The notes: generated from the letters alone by a model not told the origin. 64,000 bases of DNA from JALHFZ01 sp963674625 (GCA_963674625.2 CAXXXO010000003.1:186001-250000); one strand, 5' to 3'; counted from the stretch's first letter, positions 18,397-27,539 are shown. Numbers and translations: made by a program.

Positions 18397-19290
18397 TTAT
18401 TGCTGCTGCACCGAGAATACTCTCAGTTTTGCGCTTCGCGCCTTGTGATTTTCATCCACTTCTTCCTCCGAGGGCAAAAGGGGCCGCCGGGTAAGGACCT
18501 TGCCGAATTTCTCTTTCTGCCAGTCCCGGAAAGTGTGCTTCACGATCCTGTCCTCGAGGGAGTGGTAGCTGACGACAGCGAGAAGCGCACCCGGGGCTGA
18601 TGCGGCGAGAGCCCCCTTCAGTCCTTCCGGCAGAGCCGAGAGTTCTCCGTTTACACGGATGCGGAGGGCCTGAAAGATTCTCCGGGCAGGATGCCCCCCC
18701 ATTTTCCTCTGGACGGGAGCGGGAAGAATTTTCCGGATAGCCTCCACGAGGGATGTAGTGGTGGAAAAGGCCCCGTCTTTTTCACGAATTCGTACTATTC
18801 CCCGGGCTATCTGCCGGGAATAGCGTTCTTCTCCAAAGGTGAAAAAAATATCGGTCATTTCTTCTTCAGAAAAAGTATTGACGATGTCGGCAGCGGAGAG
18901 GTCGGATTCAGGGTCCATTCTCATATCGAGGGGGCCCTCGGTCTGAAAGGAAAACCCCCGGGCACCCTCCGAAATCTGAAGGTTCGATACTCCCAGGTCA
19001 AAAAGGACGGCATCAAAGGGCGCAAATTCTCCTGCGACTTCTTCGAGAAACTCGAAATTTCCGGAAAGAGGAGTAAACCGTTCGCCAAAGTCGTCGAGGT
19101 TCTCCCTTGCGATGGCGATCGCCTGAGGATCCCTGTCCATTCCGAAGACCAGCGTGTCGGGAAATTCCCGAAGGATCGCACCGGAGTAGCCGCCAAGCCC
19201 CAGGGTGCAGTCAAGAACCCTGTCAAGGGAGTCGGAAAGCCGGAGAAAAGAAAGAACCTCCTGAAGAAGAACGGGCACGTGTTCCGTCAA
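18397..19290 (-). CDS. rsmH: 16S rRNA (cytosine(1402)-N4)-methyltransferase RsmH
   Basis: A 297-residue SAM-dependent methyltransferase (MraW). The N-terminus is TEHVPVLLQEVL, with the SAM loop DCTLGLGGYSGAIL and the C-terminal HSLEDRIVK signature. The first supported start is a TTG at 19290 after GGAAGGAG; it overlaps the mraZ stop codon, coupling the two genes. Upstream in-frame codons to 19572 run inside mraZ and are not used. Confidence 0.95.
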   Translation of the reverse strand: MTEHVPVLLQEVLSFLRLSDSLDRVLDCTLGLGGYSGAILREFPDTLVFGMDRDPQAIAIARENLDDFGERFTPLSGNFEFLEEVAGEFAPFDAVLFDLGVSNLQISEGARGFSFQTEGPLDMRMDPESDLSAADIVNTFSEEEMTDIFFTFGEERYSRQIARGIVRIREKDGAFSTTTSLVEAIRKILPAPVQRKMGGHPARRIFQALRIRVNGELSALPEGLKGALAASAPGALLAVVSYHSLEDRIVKHTFRDWQKEKFGKVLTRRPLLPSEEEVDENHKARSAKLRVFSVQQQ

Positions 19291-19712
19291 AATCCTTCGA
19301 CTCCTTCCGCGATCTCGGGAAGTTCGGCGAGCACTCCGTCGCGGTATTCTTCCCATTTCTCCTTGTCCCATAACTCGATGTGATCGCTTACGCCCACAAA
19401 AACCACGTCGGAGACGAGGTCCCCGTGCTGACGGAGTACCGGAGGAAGAAGGATTCGGCCCGCTCCGTCCACCTGAAGCTCGTGAGCGCTCGAAAGCATG
19501 AGGCGAAGAAACCCCCTGGACTTGCTTTTTGAGAAAGGAAGGTCCTGAAGCCGCTTCATCACGTTGTCCCACCCGGAAAGGGAATATAATGAAAGGCAGC
19601 GGTCGATGCCGATGGTGGAAAAGACCCGCTCACCGAGCTCTTCCCGAAATTTCGAGGGAAGAACGATTCGGGATTTCGAATCGATTTTATGCTCATAGGT
19701 CCCCACCAGCAT
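19287..19712 (-). CDS. mraZ: Transcriptional regulator MraZ
   Basis: A 141-residue AbrB-like protein with two SpoVT/AbrB half-repeats: LVGTYEHKIDSKSRIVLPSKFREEL at the N-terminus and ELQVDGAGRILLPPVLRQ in the middle. MraZ forms a ring and binds direct repeats upstream of its own gene to control the dcw operon; matching repeats lie directly upstream here. The ATG at 19712 is chosen because family members start MLVGTY/MFxGxY; the frame extends only five codons further. Confidence 0.96.
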   Translation of the reverse strand: MLVGTYEHKIDSKSRIVLPSKFREELGERVFSTIGIDRCLSLYSLSGWDNVMKRLQDLPFSKSKSRGFLRLMLSSAHELQVDGAGRILLPPVLRQHGDLVSDVVFVGVSDHIELWDKEKWEEYRDGVLAELPEIAEGVEGF

Positions 19713-19721
19713 GGAAAAGCC

Positions 19722-19757
19722 TCCCACTTTCCGACATTATTCCCCACTGCCTCCCAC
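19722..19757 (-). promoter_or_regulatory. MraZ-binding repeats upstream of mraZ
   Basis: On the minus strand there are three GTGGG(A/G) copies beginning at 19757, 19747 and 19727. The steps are 10 and 20 bases, so one phase position (19737) is empty. MraZ is known to bind TGGGN repeats at about one helical turn ahead of mraZ. The last copy is about 10 bases from the start codon, so binding would also cover the ribosome-binding region. Confidence 0.75.
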
Positions 19758-19774
19758 CCTACCATTTATTGCAG

Positions 19775-19832
19775 AAAAAGCTTAGGCCTTAAGACTCTCT
19801 CAATTACAAAAAATAAGAGTCTTAAAGCCTAA
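19775..19832 (-). terminator. Rho-independent terminator of rnpB
   Basis: Inverted repeat with arms of about 17 bases (19816-19832 and 19782-19798; AGAGTCTTAA core) followed on the minus strand by a T5 run at 19779-19775. It lies between rnpB and the MraZ repeats and would separate the two transcripts. Confidence 0.75.
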
Positions 19833-19860
19833 TTGATATAGTCCAAGAGAATCATTTTTT

Positions 19861-20193
19861 GGGAGCATTCAGTAAGCCGGGTTCTGTCGATGGATGACCA
19901 TTTATCTTGAATCTGCCTCGCGGCGGATTTCACGCGGCCGTACCCGGGGGTCGGCGGGCAGCTTCATCCCCCCCTATTCGGCCTTGCTCCGGACGGGGTT
20001 TGCCTGGCGTGAAAATCACTTTTCACCCGGTGGGCTCTTACCTCACCTTTTCACCCTTACCTGAAAATCAGGCGGTATTTTTTCTGTGGCACTATCCTTT
20101 GGTTCGCACCAACTGGGGGTTACCCAGCGTCCTGCCCTGCGGAGCCCGGACTTTCCTCTCTTCGCAAAAAGAGCGGCCATCTTGAATACTCCC
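19861..20193 (-). ncRNA. rnpB: RNase P RNA (bacterial class A)
   Basis: Catalytic RNA that trims tRNA 5' leaders. The universal 5' element GAGGAAAGTCCGGGCT is present near 20155, with the matching 3' element ACAGAACCCGGCTTA near 19885. Helix P1 closes the molecule, with GGGAGTATTCA at the 5' end pairing with TGAATGCTCCC at the 3' end. The 333-base span is normal for a class A RNA. Confidence 0.93.
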
Positions 20194-20200
20194 GCTCAAC

Positions 20201-20229
20201 AGTATATCATTTTCATCTGAAACTGAAAA
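20201..20229 (-). promoter_or_regulatory. rnpB: Putative rnpB promoter
   Basis: TATACT (-10) at 20206-20201 and a weak TTTTCA (-35) at 20229-20224 with a 17-base spacer. The predicted start falls near the first base of helix P1. Confidence 0.5.
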
Positions 20230-20332
20230 ACCCCGGGTAAATTTCTCCGTTCTGCCCCCTTCCGGTTGTTTTATCGAAGGAGCGGCGCCGTGACCGGAAA
20301 AAGAATATCATCCAGGAAGGGATATCTGCCAG

Positions 20333-21139
20333 ATGACGGAACGACAGGAGTACAACGCACCGGGCTATGATGTCTTTAAAAAGCAGGTGAAGAAACTCAC
20401 CGGCCTTGATCTCAACTCCTATAAACACCAGATACACCGGCGGGTTCACATGCTCATGGACCGGTGGAAAATTACCGCCTATGAAGAATATTTCAGGGCT
20501 ATTAAGGAAAGCGACCTCAGGCTGCGGGAATTTCTCGATTACCTGACGATCAACGTCTCGGAATTTTTCAGAAACCCTGCGAAATGGGCTGAGCTGAGAG
20601 AGAAGATACTTCCGGAACTGACAGTCCTCCGGGGAAGGCGGCAGCTCAAAATCTGGAGCGCAGGATGTGCCACGGGAGAAGAGCCCTATTCTCTTGCGAT
20701 CCTCTCCCTCGAGGAAAAACTTGCGCCCCGCGTACCCGTCCTTGCGAGCGACATCGATTCCGGGGCCCTTGCCCTGGCGAAAAAAGGCGTCTATCTGAAA
20801 CGCCAGCTGCTGAACGTCCCTCCGGATCTGCTCGAAAGATATTTTATTCCTGAGGAGAAGGACACCTGCAGGGTCAGCGACGAAGTGAAAAACCGGGTTT
20901 CCTTTCAGCGCCTCAATCTCGTGGAGGACACTTTTGACGGGGGATTTGACCTGATCCTCTGCCGCAATGTGGTCATCTATTTTTCATCGGAGACGAAAGT
21001 CCTTCTTTACGGCAAATTTCTTCGGGCGCTGAATCCGGGGGGTTACCTGCTCGTAGGGTCGACCGAGCAGATTTTCGACTACAGGAATATGGGATTCGAA
21101 TCGGCAGGGGCCTTTCTCTACCGCCGTCCGGTTGCCTGA
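20333..21139 (+). CDS. cheR: CheR-type protein-glutamate O-methyltransferase
   Basis: A 268-residue SAM-dependent enzyme that methylates glutamates of chemoreceptors. It has the CheR N-terminal helical domain, then the SAM motif SAGCATGEEPYSLAI, ASDIDSGALALAKKG, and FDLILCRNVVIYF, all typical of CheR. The ATG at 20333 follows AGGAAGGG. It is a lone plus-strand gene between rnpB and the ATPase operon, with no other chemotaxis gene nearby in the window. Confidence 0.93.
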   Translation: MTERQEYNAPGYDVFKKQVKKLTGLDLNSYKHQIHRRVHMLMDRWKITAYEEYFRAIKESDLRLREFLDYLTINVSEFFRNPAKWAELREKILPELTVLRGRRQLKIWSAGCATGEEPYSLAILSLEEKLAPRVPVLASDIDSGALALAKKGVYLKRQLLNVPPDLLERYFIPEEKDTCRVSDEVKNRVSFQRLNLVEDTFDGGFDLILCRNVVIYFSSETKVLLYGKFLRALNPGGYLLVGSTEQIFDYRNMGFESAGAFLYRRPVA

Positions 21140-21142
21140 GGT

Positions 21143-21174
21143 AAAAAAAAGAGGCCGTGAGGCCTCTTTTTTTT
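21143..21174. terminator. Bidirectional terminator between cheR and the V-ATPase operon
   Basis: A GAGGCC/GGCCTC hairpin with a 4-base loop, flanked by A8 on the left and T8 on the right. It can stop both the plus-strand cheR transcript and the minus-strand ATPase transcript. Confidence 0.9.
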
Positions 21175-21178
21175 CCTT

Positions 21179-21802
21179 TTAATGAGACCGGACGATCTCC
21201 TTGATCTTCATGAGCCGGCTCAGGGTGGACCGCTCCTGTTCGTCCAGCTTCATGGTAATATACCGGATCGTCTCGATAAACCCGGGAATGAGCACGTGTT
21301 CGAGGGCGTTGACCCGCCGGCGGGTTTTCTCGATCTCCACTGCCATGAGCCGGATTGCCTTTTCTCTCGCGGCGAGAAGGATGAGCTTCGGGATGAGCCG
21401 GGCGAACCGCTCGAGGGCGACGTCGAGGCTTCCAAGGGTTGTGGCGAGGCCGTAGTTCATGGGGGAACCCCGCTGCTCCACCTCGTATTCCGGCACCATC
21501 ACGCTCATGACGTTCTTATATCCCACCTGAAGTTCGGCTTTCGCTCCGGAGATCATAAGGGCCTGCTCGAGCATGGCGGGCAGGGTCTGGGCCCTTGCGA
21601 GGAGAAAGCTCTTGTAGCATTCCTTCAGCTCTTCCTCCAGGTCTTCCCGAAGGACCTTGGCCTCCCGGGCTCTCTCAAGGAAAGCCTTGATAAGAGCGTC
21701 CTGCTTGTCTTTCAGGAGCTTGTGCCCTCTCTTGGCCACCACAAGGCGTTTTTTCAGCCTTGAGAGCTCCATCCGGTTGGGATTGACATTCAAACGGGCC
21801 AT
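21179..21802 (-). CDS. atpD: V-type ATP synthase subunit D
   Basis: A 207-residue, largely alpha-helical central-stalk subunit that turns inside the A3B3 head. The N-terminus NPNRMELSRLKKRLVVAKRGHKLLKDK matches the family. Long N- and C-terminal helices flank a short centre, as expected. It is the last gene of the operon, ahead of a bidirectional terminator. Confidence 0.95.
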   Translation of the reverse strand: MARLNVNPNRMELSRLKKRLVVAKRGHKLLKDKQDALIKAFLERAREAKVLREDLEEELKECYKSFLLARAQTLPAMLEQALMISGAKAELQVGYKNVMSVMVPEYEVEQRGSPMNYGLATTLGSLDVALERFARLIPKLILLAAREKAIRLMAVEIEKTRRRVNALEHVLIPGFIETIRYITMKLDEQERSTLSRLMKIKEIVRSH

Positions 21803-21814
21803 TGCGCCGCTCCC

Positions 21815-23233
21815 CTAGTCGTTTCCGGCGGGGACTTCGGCCTTTTCGGCTTCCGCGAGGCGCGGCAGAAGATACTTTTCGAGGTAGGCGTCCCGGATTC
21901 TCTTCAGTTCCTTGACGGGAATGACCGTGAGCAGATCCCATCCGAGCTCGAGGGTCTCTATGTAGGTCCTGTTCTGGTATTCCCCCTGGCGTACGTACTT
22001 GTCCTCGAAGAGATCGGCGAATTTCGCAAAAGCCTTGTCCTCTTCAGTCAGGGCGCCTTCCCCCAGGATAACCGCGAGCTCCTTGGCTTCCTTGCCCCGG
22101 GCATAGGCGGCAAAGAGCTGGTTCATGAGGTCAGCATGGTCCTCCCGGGTCTTCCCCTTGCCGATTCCTTTGTCCTTCAGACGGGAAAGAGAGGGCATGA
22201 CGTCCACAGGAGGATAGATTCCCTTTCTGTGGAGCGTACGGCTGAGGATGATCTGCCCCTCGGTGATGTACCCCGTGAGGTCGGGAATGGGGTGGGTCTT
22301 GTCGTCTTCAGGCATGGTGAGGATGGGAATCTGGGTGATGGACCCGCTCTTTCCCTTCAGTCTTCCTGCCCGCTCGTACATGGTCGCGAGGTCAGTATAG
22401 AGATAACCCGGATATCCCCGCCGGCCGGGAACTTCTTTCCGTGCCGCTGAGATCTCCCGGAGGGCCTCACAGTAGTTGGTGAGGTCGGTGAGGATGACCA
22501 CCACATGCATGTTCAGATCAAAGGCCAGGTACTCCGCTGCGGTGAGGGCGATGCGGGGGGTGGTGATCCGTTCGATTGCGGGGTCGTCCGCGAGGTTGAC
22601 GTACATGACCGTCCGCTGGATTGCCCCGGTCTTCCGGAAATCCTCCATGAAGAAGGAGGCTTCTTCAAAAGTGATGCCCATGGCGGCGAAGACCACGGCA
22701 AAATCCTCGTGCCCGCTGATGACTGTGGCCTGGCGGGCAATCTGGGCGGCCATCCTGTTATGGGGCAGTCCGCTTCCCGAGAATATGGGGAGCTTCTGTC
22801 CCCTGACCATGGGGTTCATTCCGTCGATCGTGGAGATGCCCGTCTGAATGAACTCCGAGGGAAAGTCCCGGGAGAAGGGGTTCATGGGCATTCCGTTGAT
22901 GTCCCGTCTTTCATCCCCGAGGATTTGGGCTCCGTCGTCAATGGGTTCGCCGCGACCGTTGAAGATGCGGCCGAGCATTCCCCGGCTCACGGGCAGAGTC
23001 AGGACTTTGCCGAGGAAGAGCAGCTTCGTGCTCTTGATGTCGATGCCGTCCGTTCCCTCGAAAACTTGAACGAGAGCGCTGTCGGAGGTTATCTCGAGGA
23101 CTCTTCCCCGCCGCCGCTCTCCGCTGCCGAGTTCGATCTCTACGAGTTCGTCGTACCGGACGTCCCGGGTTTTTTCCACCATGAGAAGAGGACCGGAAAG
23201 CTCCGTGATTGTTCCATACTCCTTAGGCAGCAT
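21815..23233 (-). CDS. atpB: V-type ATP synthase subunit B (non-catalytic)
   Basis: A 472-residue nucleotide-binding-fold subunit without a true Walker A, having GSGLPHN in its place (KLPIFSGSGLPHNRMAAQIA), as in B subunits. Other family segments include YPGYLYTDLATMYERAG and the conserved C-terminal region. The ATG at 23233 follows GGGAGG at good spacing; a GTG three codons upstream (23242) is possible but has no site. It overlaps the end of subunit A by about 11 bases. Confidence 0.95.
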   Translation of the reverse strand: MLPKEYGTITELSGPLLMVEKTRDVRYDELVEIELGSGERRRGRVLEITSDSALVQVFEGTDGIDIKSTKLLFLGKVLTLPVSRGMLGRIFNGRGEPIDDGAQILGDERRDINGMPMNPFSRDFPSEFIQTGISTIDGMNPMVRGQKLPIFSGSGLPHNRMAAQIARQATVISGHEDFAVVFAAMGITFEEASFFMEDFRKTGAIQRTVMYVNLADDPAIERITTPRIALTAAEYLAFDLNMHVVVILTDLTNYCEALREISAARKEVPGRRGYPGYLYTDLATMYERAGRLKGKSGSITQIPILTMPEDDKTHPIPDLTGYITEGQIILSRTLHRKGIYPPVDVMPSLSRLKDKGIGKGKTREDHADLMNQLFAAYARGKEAKELAVILGEGALTEEDKAFAKFADLFEDKYVRQGEYQNRTYIETLELGWDLLTVIPVKELKRIRDAYLEKYLLPRLAEAEKAEVPAGND

Positions 23234-25016
23234 CAGTTTCACCTCCCACGGGGGTCACTGCGTTCATTTCCTGTTTTATCCTTGCCTCGAGGTCGTCTAT
23301 CTGGCCGATATCCTTTTCCTCGAGGTAGCGCATCCTTGCCACTGCCTCCCTGACAGGAAGGTTGAAGACCTCGCCCACGGTCGCTCCCTTTCGAAGAGCT
23401 TCCATTCCCAGATTGTGGAAGGCTACGATGGTCTTCAGCATCTTGAACTGCTTTTCCATGGAGGCATAGGTGTCCACTTCATGGAAGGCGTTCTGGTGGA
23501 GGAAGTCTTCCCTCAGGGATTTGGCCGTCTCGAGGACCATCCGCTCCTCCTTTGAGAGGGCGTCTATCCCCACGAGACGGACGATCTCCCGAAGACTGTC
23601 CTCATCCTCGAGAAGGGTCATGGCTTCGATCCGCAGGGGACTCCATTCGTCGTCGAACTTTTCGTCCCAGTATTCATCCATTTTCTCCGTGTAGAGAGAG
23701 TAGCTGAGAAGCCAGTTGATCGCCGGGAAATGCCTCTGATAGGCGAGGTTGGCGTCGAGTCCCCAGAAGACCTTCGTCACCCGGAGTGTATTCTGGCTCA
23801 CCGGCTCGGAGAGGTCGCCTCCCGGAGGTGAGACCGCGCCGATGGCCGTAACGGAACCTTCTCTTCCGGCTGACCCGAGGACTATCGCTCTGCCGGCCCT
23901 TTCATAGAAGGAGGCGAGGCGGGTGCCGAGATAGGCGGGGTATCCTTCTTCGCCGGGCATTTCCTCGAGACGGCCTGACATTTCCCGCAGAGCCTCTGCC
24001 CACCGGCTGGTCGAGTCGGCCATGAGGGCAACTGAATAGCCCATATCCCTGTAGTATTCCGCCATGGCGATTCCCGTGTAAATCGAGGCCTCCCGGGCAG
24101 CCACAGGCATGTTCGACGTATTGGCGATGAGGACTGTCCGCTTCATGAGAGGCTGGCCCGAACGGGGATCTTCGAGTTCGGGGAATTCAAGAAGAACGTC
24201 AGTCATCTCGTTTCCCCGTTCGCCGCATCCCACATAGACAACTATTTCGGCTTCCGCCCATTTAGCGAGCTGGTGCTGAATGACCGTCTTGCCCGATCCG
24301 AAGGGGCCGGGGACGCAGGCCGTTCCTCCCATGGCGATGGGAAAGAAGGAGTCGATGACCCTCTGCCCTGTAGTCATGGGGATGACGGGAGGAAGACGCT
24401 TCGCCACCGGGCGGGGTTTCCGGACAGGCCACCGCTGCAGCATGGCCACCTCGATCTTTTTCCCCTTCTGGTCGATTACCGCCACTACTTCCTCCACGGT
24501 AAAGCTCCCCTGCCTGATCTCCTTGACTGTTCCCTCAATGCCCACGGGGACCATGATGCGATGCTCCACAAGGATGGTTTCCTGCACAATCCCGAGGGTG
24601 TCTCCTGCGGCGACGGAATCGCCGACCGCGACTTTCGGGGTGAATTCCCACTTCGTCTCCCGGTCGATGGCGGGCACATTGATGCCTCTTGAAATGAAGG
24701 GGCTCTGGGCGGCTTCCTCGATCAGCTTCAGAGGACGCTGCACTCCGTCGTAAAATTTCTCTATGAGACCCGGCCCGAGTTCGACGCTGAGAGGCTCTCC
24801 CGTGCTCACAACGGGCTCTCCCGGCATAAGTCCTGAGGTCTCCTCATAGGCCTGAATGGATGCTGTGTCTCCCTTCAGTTCAATTATTTCTCCCACGAGA
24901 CCTATATCGCCAATCCGGACCACGTCGAACATGCCGGCGCCGTACATTCCCTTCGCCACCACGAGAGGTCCGGATATCTTTTCGATGGTCCCTTGAATCA
25001 ACTTTTCAGTGGCCAC
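23223..25016 (-). CDS. atpA: V-type ATP synthase subunit A (catalytic)
   Basis: A 597-residue catalytic subunit. The Walker A is GPFGSGKTVIQHQLA, followed by GERGNEMTDVL, and SRWAEALREMSGRLEEMPGEEGYPAYLG is the A-subunit signature region. The N-terminal barrel and non-homologous bulge are present (TLGIVQET...). Start is GTG at 25016 with GGAGGCG upstream. It hydrolyses or makes ATP in the peripheral V1 head. Confidence 0.96.
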   Translation of the reverse strand: MATEKLIQGTIEKISGPLVVAKGMYGAGMFDVVRIGDIGLVGEIIELKGDTASIQAYEETSGLMPGEPVVSTGEPLSVELGPGLIEKFYDGVQRPLKLIEEAAQSPFISRGINVPAIDRETKWEFTPKVAVGDSVAAGDTLGIVQETILVEHRIMVPVGIEGTVKEIRQGSFTVEEVVAVIDQKGKKIEVAMLQRWPVRKPRPVAKRLPPVIPMTTGQRVIDSFFPIAMGGTACVPGPFGSGKTVIQHQLAKWAEAEIVVYVGCGERGNEMTDVLLEFPELEDPRSGQPLMKRTVLIANTSNMPVAAREASIYTGIAMAEYYRDMGYSVALMADSTSRWAEALREMSGRLEEMPGEEGYPAYLGTRLASFYERAGRAIVLGSAGREGSVTAIGAVSPPGGDLSEPVSQNTLRVTKVFWGLDANLAYQRHFPAINWLLSYSLYTEKMDEYWDEKFDDEWSPLRIEAMTLLEDEDSLREIVRLVGIDALSKEERMVLETAKSLREDFLHQNAFHEVDTYASMEKQFKMLKTIVAFHNLGMEALRKGATVGEVFNLPVREAVARMRYLEEKDIGQIDDLEARIKQEMNAVTPVGGETDAA

Positions 25017-25049
25017 TCTGTATCGCCTCCAGAATTCCCATAATCTTCA

Positions 25050-25391
25050 TCATTTCGCAGCAAAAATATCCATCCCGACAGCCCGTTCAACGCTGCTTCT
25101 GATGGATTCAAGACCTATACCCATGGATCCCTTCAAGCCGGGAATGGGTATAAAGCTCGTCTCGTACTCCCCGTTGAGTTCGCCGATGTATGCCGCTGAG
25201 GCCACGTAGAAGGCCTCCTGAACGAAGACGACGGCATACCGTTCCCTCGCTAGGCGGAGGAAGATTTCATCGACCGAGGCCCCGTTCTCTCCCTTCACCA
25301 TGAAAGGCTTAACCCCCACGGCCTGAAAGGGAAGTACCGTCTCGTACTCTCCCACAGCCGCCATCGCGCGGCTCGCAGATTTACCCTGCAT
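25050..25391 (-). CDS. atpF: V-type ATP synthase subunit F
   Basis: A 113-residue central-stalk subunit with a Rossmann-like fold. The core begins MAAVGEYETVLPFQAVGVKPF, matching other F subunits, which usually start there; that internal ATG is at 25364. The longer start at 25391 overlaps subunit C by 11 bases, as coupled genes often do. Both are plausible. Confidence 0.88.
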   Translation of the reverse strand: MQGKSASRAMAAVGEYETVLPFQAVGVKPFMVKGENGASVDEIFLRLARERYAVVFVQEAFYVASAAYIGELNGEYETSFIPIPGLKGSMGIGLESIRSSVERAVGMDIFAAK

Positions 25392-26397
25392 GTCTCAGCA
25401 GCCCCCTCGCGAGCGTTCTGTCCGTATTGTTTGCCACGGAGACGAGGGCAATGCGGATGTTTTTTGCCTCGAGCTCCTTCTGCCAGAGAAAGGAGAGTAT
25501 ATTCTCCGGAGCGAACGCCTTGTATTTCGCCTTTTCGAGCATTGAAGCGACATAATCGTCGATGATTTTTTCCATTTCCACAAGGAGCGCGTTGAGATCT
25601 GAGACGTCCTGCACATCCGAAAATGTACGGGCAGCATCGGCGAAAGCGATGGCCCTGGGCCAGCTTTCAATCGGCTCAGGGAGCAGGGAGAGAAGGCGCT
25701 CCTTCGAGAGGAATCCCCCTTCATGAAGAAAGCCCGCAGCGGCAGAAACATCCTTGTCCATCCTTTTCAGACGGAGGAGGTTCCGGATGTTTTCACCGTC
25801 GATTTTTCCCCTGACCCAGAGGATGGCTCCTTCGATGCCGCTTTCGGCCGCGAGCTTTCTCATCGCGGCGAAAAGACCCGTATCAAGGATTTTTTCCACC
25901 TCGAGAATATCCCGGGACTGCTCCCACAGGGCAAGGGCCGCTGGAACGATGGAGTGCAGCCCGAAGGGAAGAAGACGGAAGTCCTCGCTCTCCATGGCCA
26001 TGATGAGATCATCGGTGGGAATATTGCCGAGGGACGTGAGAAGGTCGAACCGCCTCTCTCCCCCTTCCCGGACAAGAATAACGCTCTTCAGGAGAACCTT
26101 CACGTTGTGAAAGTCGTAGGGGAGCCGAAAGATCTGTACGAGGCGTATATCCGGAACAAAACGCTGGACCTCCTCGTAAACCGATGCGAGTTCAGCCTCG
26201 ATAACCCGGTCGAAATCGCCGCTACCCTTCAGTTCCACGAGCCATGAGGAATAGACCGTTTCGCCGAGGACTTTGAGGGCTCCTTCCAGGTCTTCGCTCT
26301 CGAGAATCCGCTGAAGAACAGCATCTTCAACGAGATTTCCGGACATCGCACGGAGCCGCGCGACCGCATACCCGTACTGCTGTTCTGCCTGAGGCAT
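25381..26397 (-). CDS. atpC: V-type ATP synthase subunit C
   Basis: A 338-residue helical funnel subunit (V0 d/C family) that connects the rotor stalk to the K ring. The N-terminus QYGYAVARLRAMSGNLV and a region near residue 95 (FRLPYDFHNVKVLLK) match the family pattern. It sits between E and F in the standard order. The end overlaps subunit F. Confidence 0.9.
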   Translation of the reverse strand: MPQAEQQYGYAVARLRAMSGNLVEDAVLQRILESEDLEGALKVLGETVYSSWLVELKGSGDFDRVIEAELASVYEEVQRFVPDIRLVQIFRLPYDFHNVKVLLKSVILVREGGERRFDLLTSLGNIPTDDLIMAMESEDFRLLPFGLHSIVPAALALWEQSRDILEVEKILDTGLFAAMRKLAAESGIEGAILWVRGKIDGENIRNLLRLKRMDKDVSAAAGFLHEGGFLSKERLLSLLPEPIESWPRAIAFADAARTFSDVQDVSDLNALLVEMEKIIDDYVASMLEKAKYKAFAPENILSFLWQKELEAKNIRIALVSVANNTDRTLARGLLRHAG

Positions 26398-26413
26398 GGG
26401 CCATCACCCCCGT

Positions 26414-26995
26414 TCAGTCTGAAAACAGCCGCTGAACAACGTCTGCCTCGATATCGTCCCGAATCCACCGGACGAGCATGTCCCAGGAGCAGTTCGTCTC
26501 GATGTCCCCGTCGGCGAGAATAAAGCCTCCCGAAATATCCCGGATCTCGTCGCTGAGAAGAAGAGATGTTTTCTTTCGCTTGTTGTAGTCGGCAAGCCAT
26601 TCCTTCGTGATGAGTTTTTCCCCTTCGCCCGTGAAGACTGTTTCCTTGCCTGTCTGCACGGCTTCGCCGAGGAGATTTTCAATAAAGGCCGAGGCCCTCT
26701 CGGAAGGAAGGTTCTTCAGCTCTTCCACAGCACCGGCGAAGGCCTTCGAGATGGCTTCCTGTTTGACGCCGAGTTCGATTTTTTTCACGTCGAGACCGGC
26801 AACGATCTCTCTTCTGCGGAGAATTTCGGGCTGCTCCTTCGCAAAGCGGTCCCCATAGTTCTTTTCAATCTTCAGGATTTGCTCGTCGGCTTCGGCCAGA
26901 ATTCTGTCCGCCTGGACCCGGCCTTTTTCCAGAATAGCCTGAGCCTCGGCCCGTGCATCGGCTTCAATTTTTGTCTTTATCTCTGCCAAGGACAT
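26414..26995 (-). CDS. atpE: V-type ATP synthase subunit E
   Basis: A 193-residue peripheral-stalk subunit. The N-terminal half is one long charged helix (AEIKTKIEADARAEAQAILEKG) that would pair with the H/G-type subunit; the C-terminal half is a compact domain contacting subunit B (GGFILADGDIETNCSWDML). It lies 21 bases after subunit K. Confidence 0.9.
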   Translation of the reverse strand: MSLAEIKTKIEADARAEAQAILEKGRVQADRILAEADEQILKIEKNYGDRFAKEQPEILRRREIVAGLDVKKIELGVKQEAISKAFAGAVEELKNLPSERASAFIENLLGEAVQTGKETVFTGEGEKLITKEWLADYNKRKKTSLLLSDEIRDISGGFILADGDIETNCSWDMLVRWIRDDIEADVVQRLFSD

Positions 26996-27016
26996 TTCGA
27001 ATTACCCCCGGCCACT

Positions 27017-27496
27017 TTAAAGCTTGATCCCGTTGAGAAGGATGATGCTCATCAGCAGGGAAAGAACCGCATAAGTTTCCACCATGGCGGGAAGAATAAC
27101 CGCTTTTCCGGTCTCTTCCGGACGTTTGGCGATCATCTGAATGCAGGCAGCGGAAGTTTTGCCCTGGGCGATCGCTGAGAAATAGCCGCCCACGGCGATG
27201 GGAAGGCAGGCGAAGAAAATGCCGAGTCCCTGCCACACGGAAACTGTTATTTCACCCCCGCCGCCGAGAAGGCCGACTTTGAGAATGGCGAAGAAGGCGA
27301 TAAGAAGGCCGTAAATTCCCTGGGTTCCGGGAAGGGCCTGAAGGAGAAGAACAAGGCCGAATTTGCCCGGGTCTTCGGTCATGACCCCGGCGCCCGATTC
27401 ACCGGCGATTCCCACGCCGATCGCCGAACCCGCTCCGGCCCATCCTGCCGCCATTGCTGCACCAAGTATCGCCAACATAATTCCAAGAAGTTCCAT
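27017..27496 (-). CDS. atpK: V-type ATP synthase subunit K (rotor ring)
   Basis: A 159-residue double hairpin with four transmembrane helices. The first hairpin carries LPGTQGIYG and the second AIAQGKTSAAC and MVETYAVL. These hold the Thr/Gln/Tyr and Gln/Glu positions that form the Na+ site in the Enterococcus hirae ring, so Na+ coupling is predicted. Only the second hairpin has the ion-binding glutamate. Confidence 0.93.
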   Translation of the reverse strand: MELLGIMLAILGAAMAAGWAGAGSAIGVGIAGESGAGVMTEDPGKFGLVLLLQALPGTQGIYGLLIAFFAILKVGLLGGGGEITVSVWQGLGIFFACLPIAVGGYFSAIAQGKTSAACIQMIAKRPEETGKAVILPAMVETYAVLSLLMSIILLNGIKL

Positions 27497-27539
27497 ACTG
27501 CTGACACACTCCTCTCAAGCTTGTCTGAAATAGGCCCGT

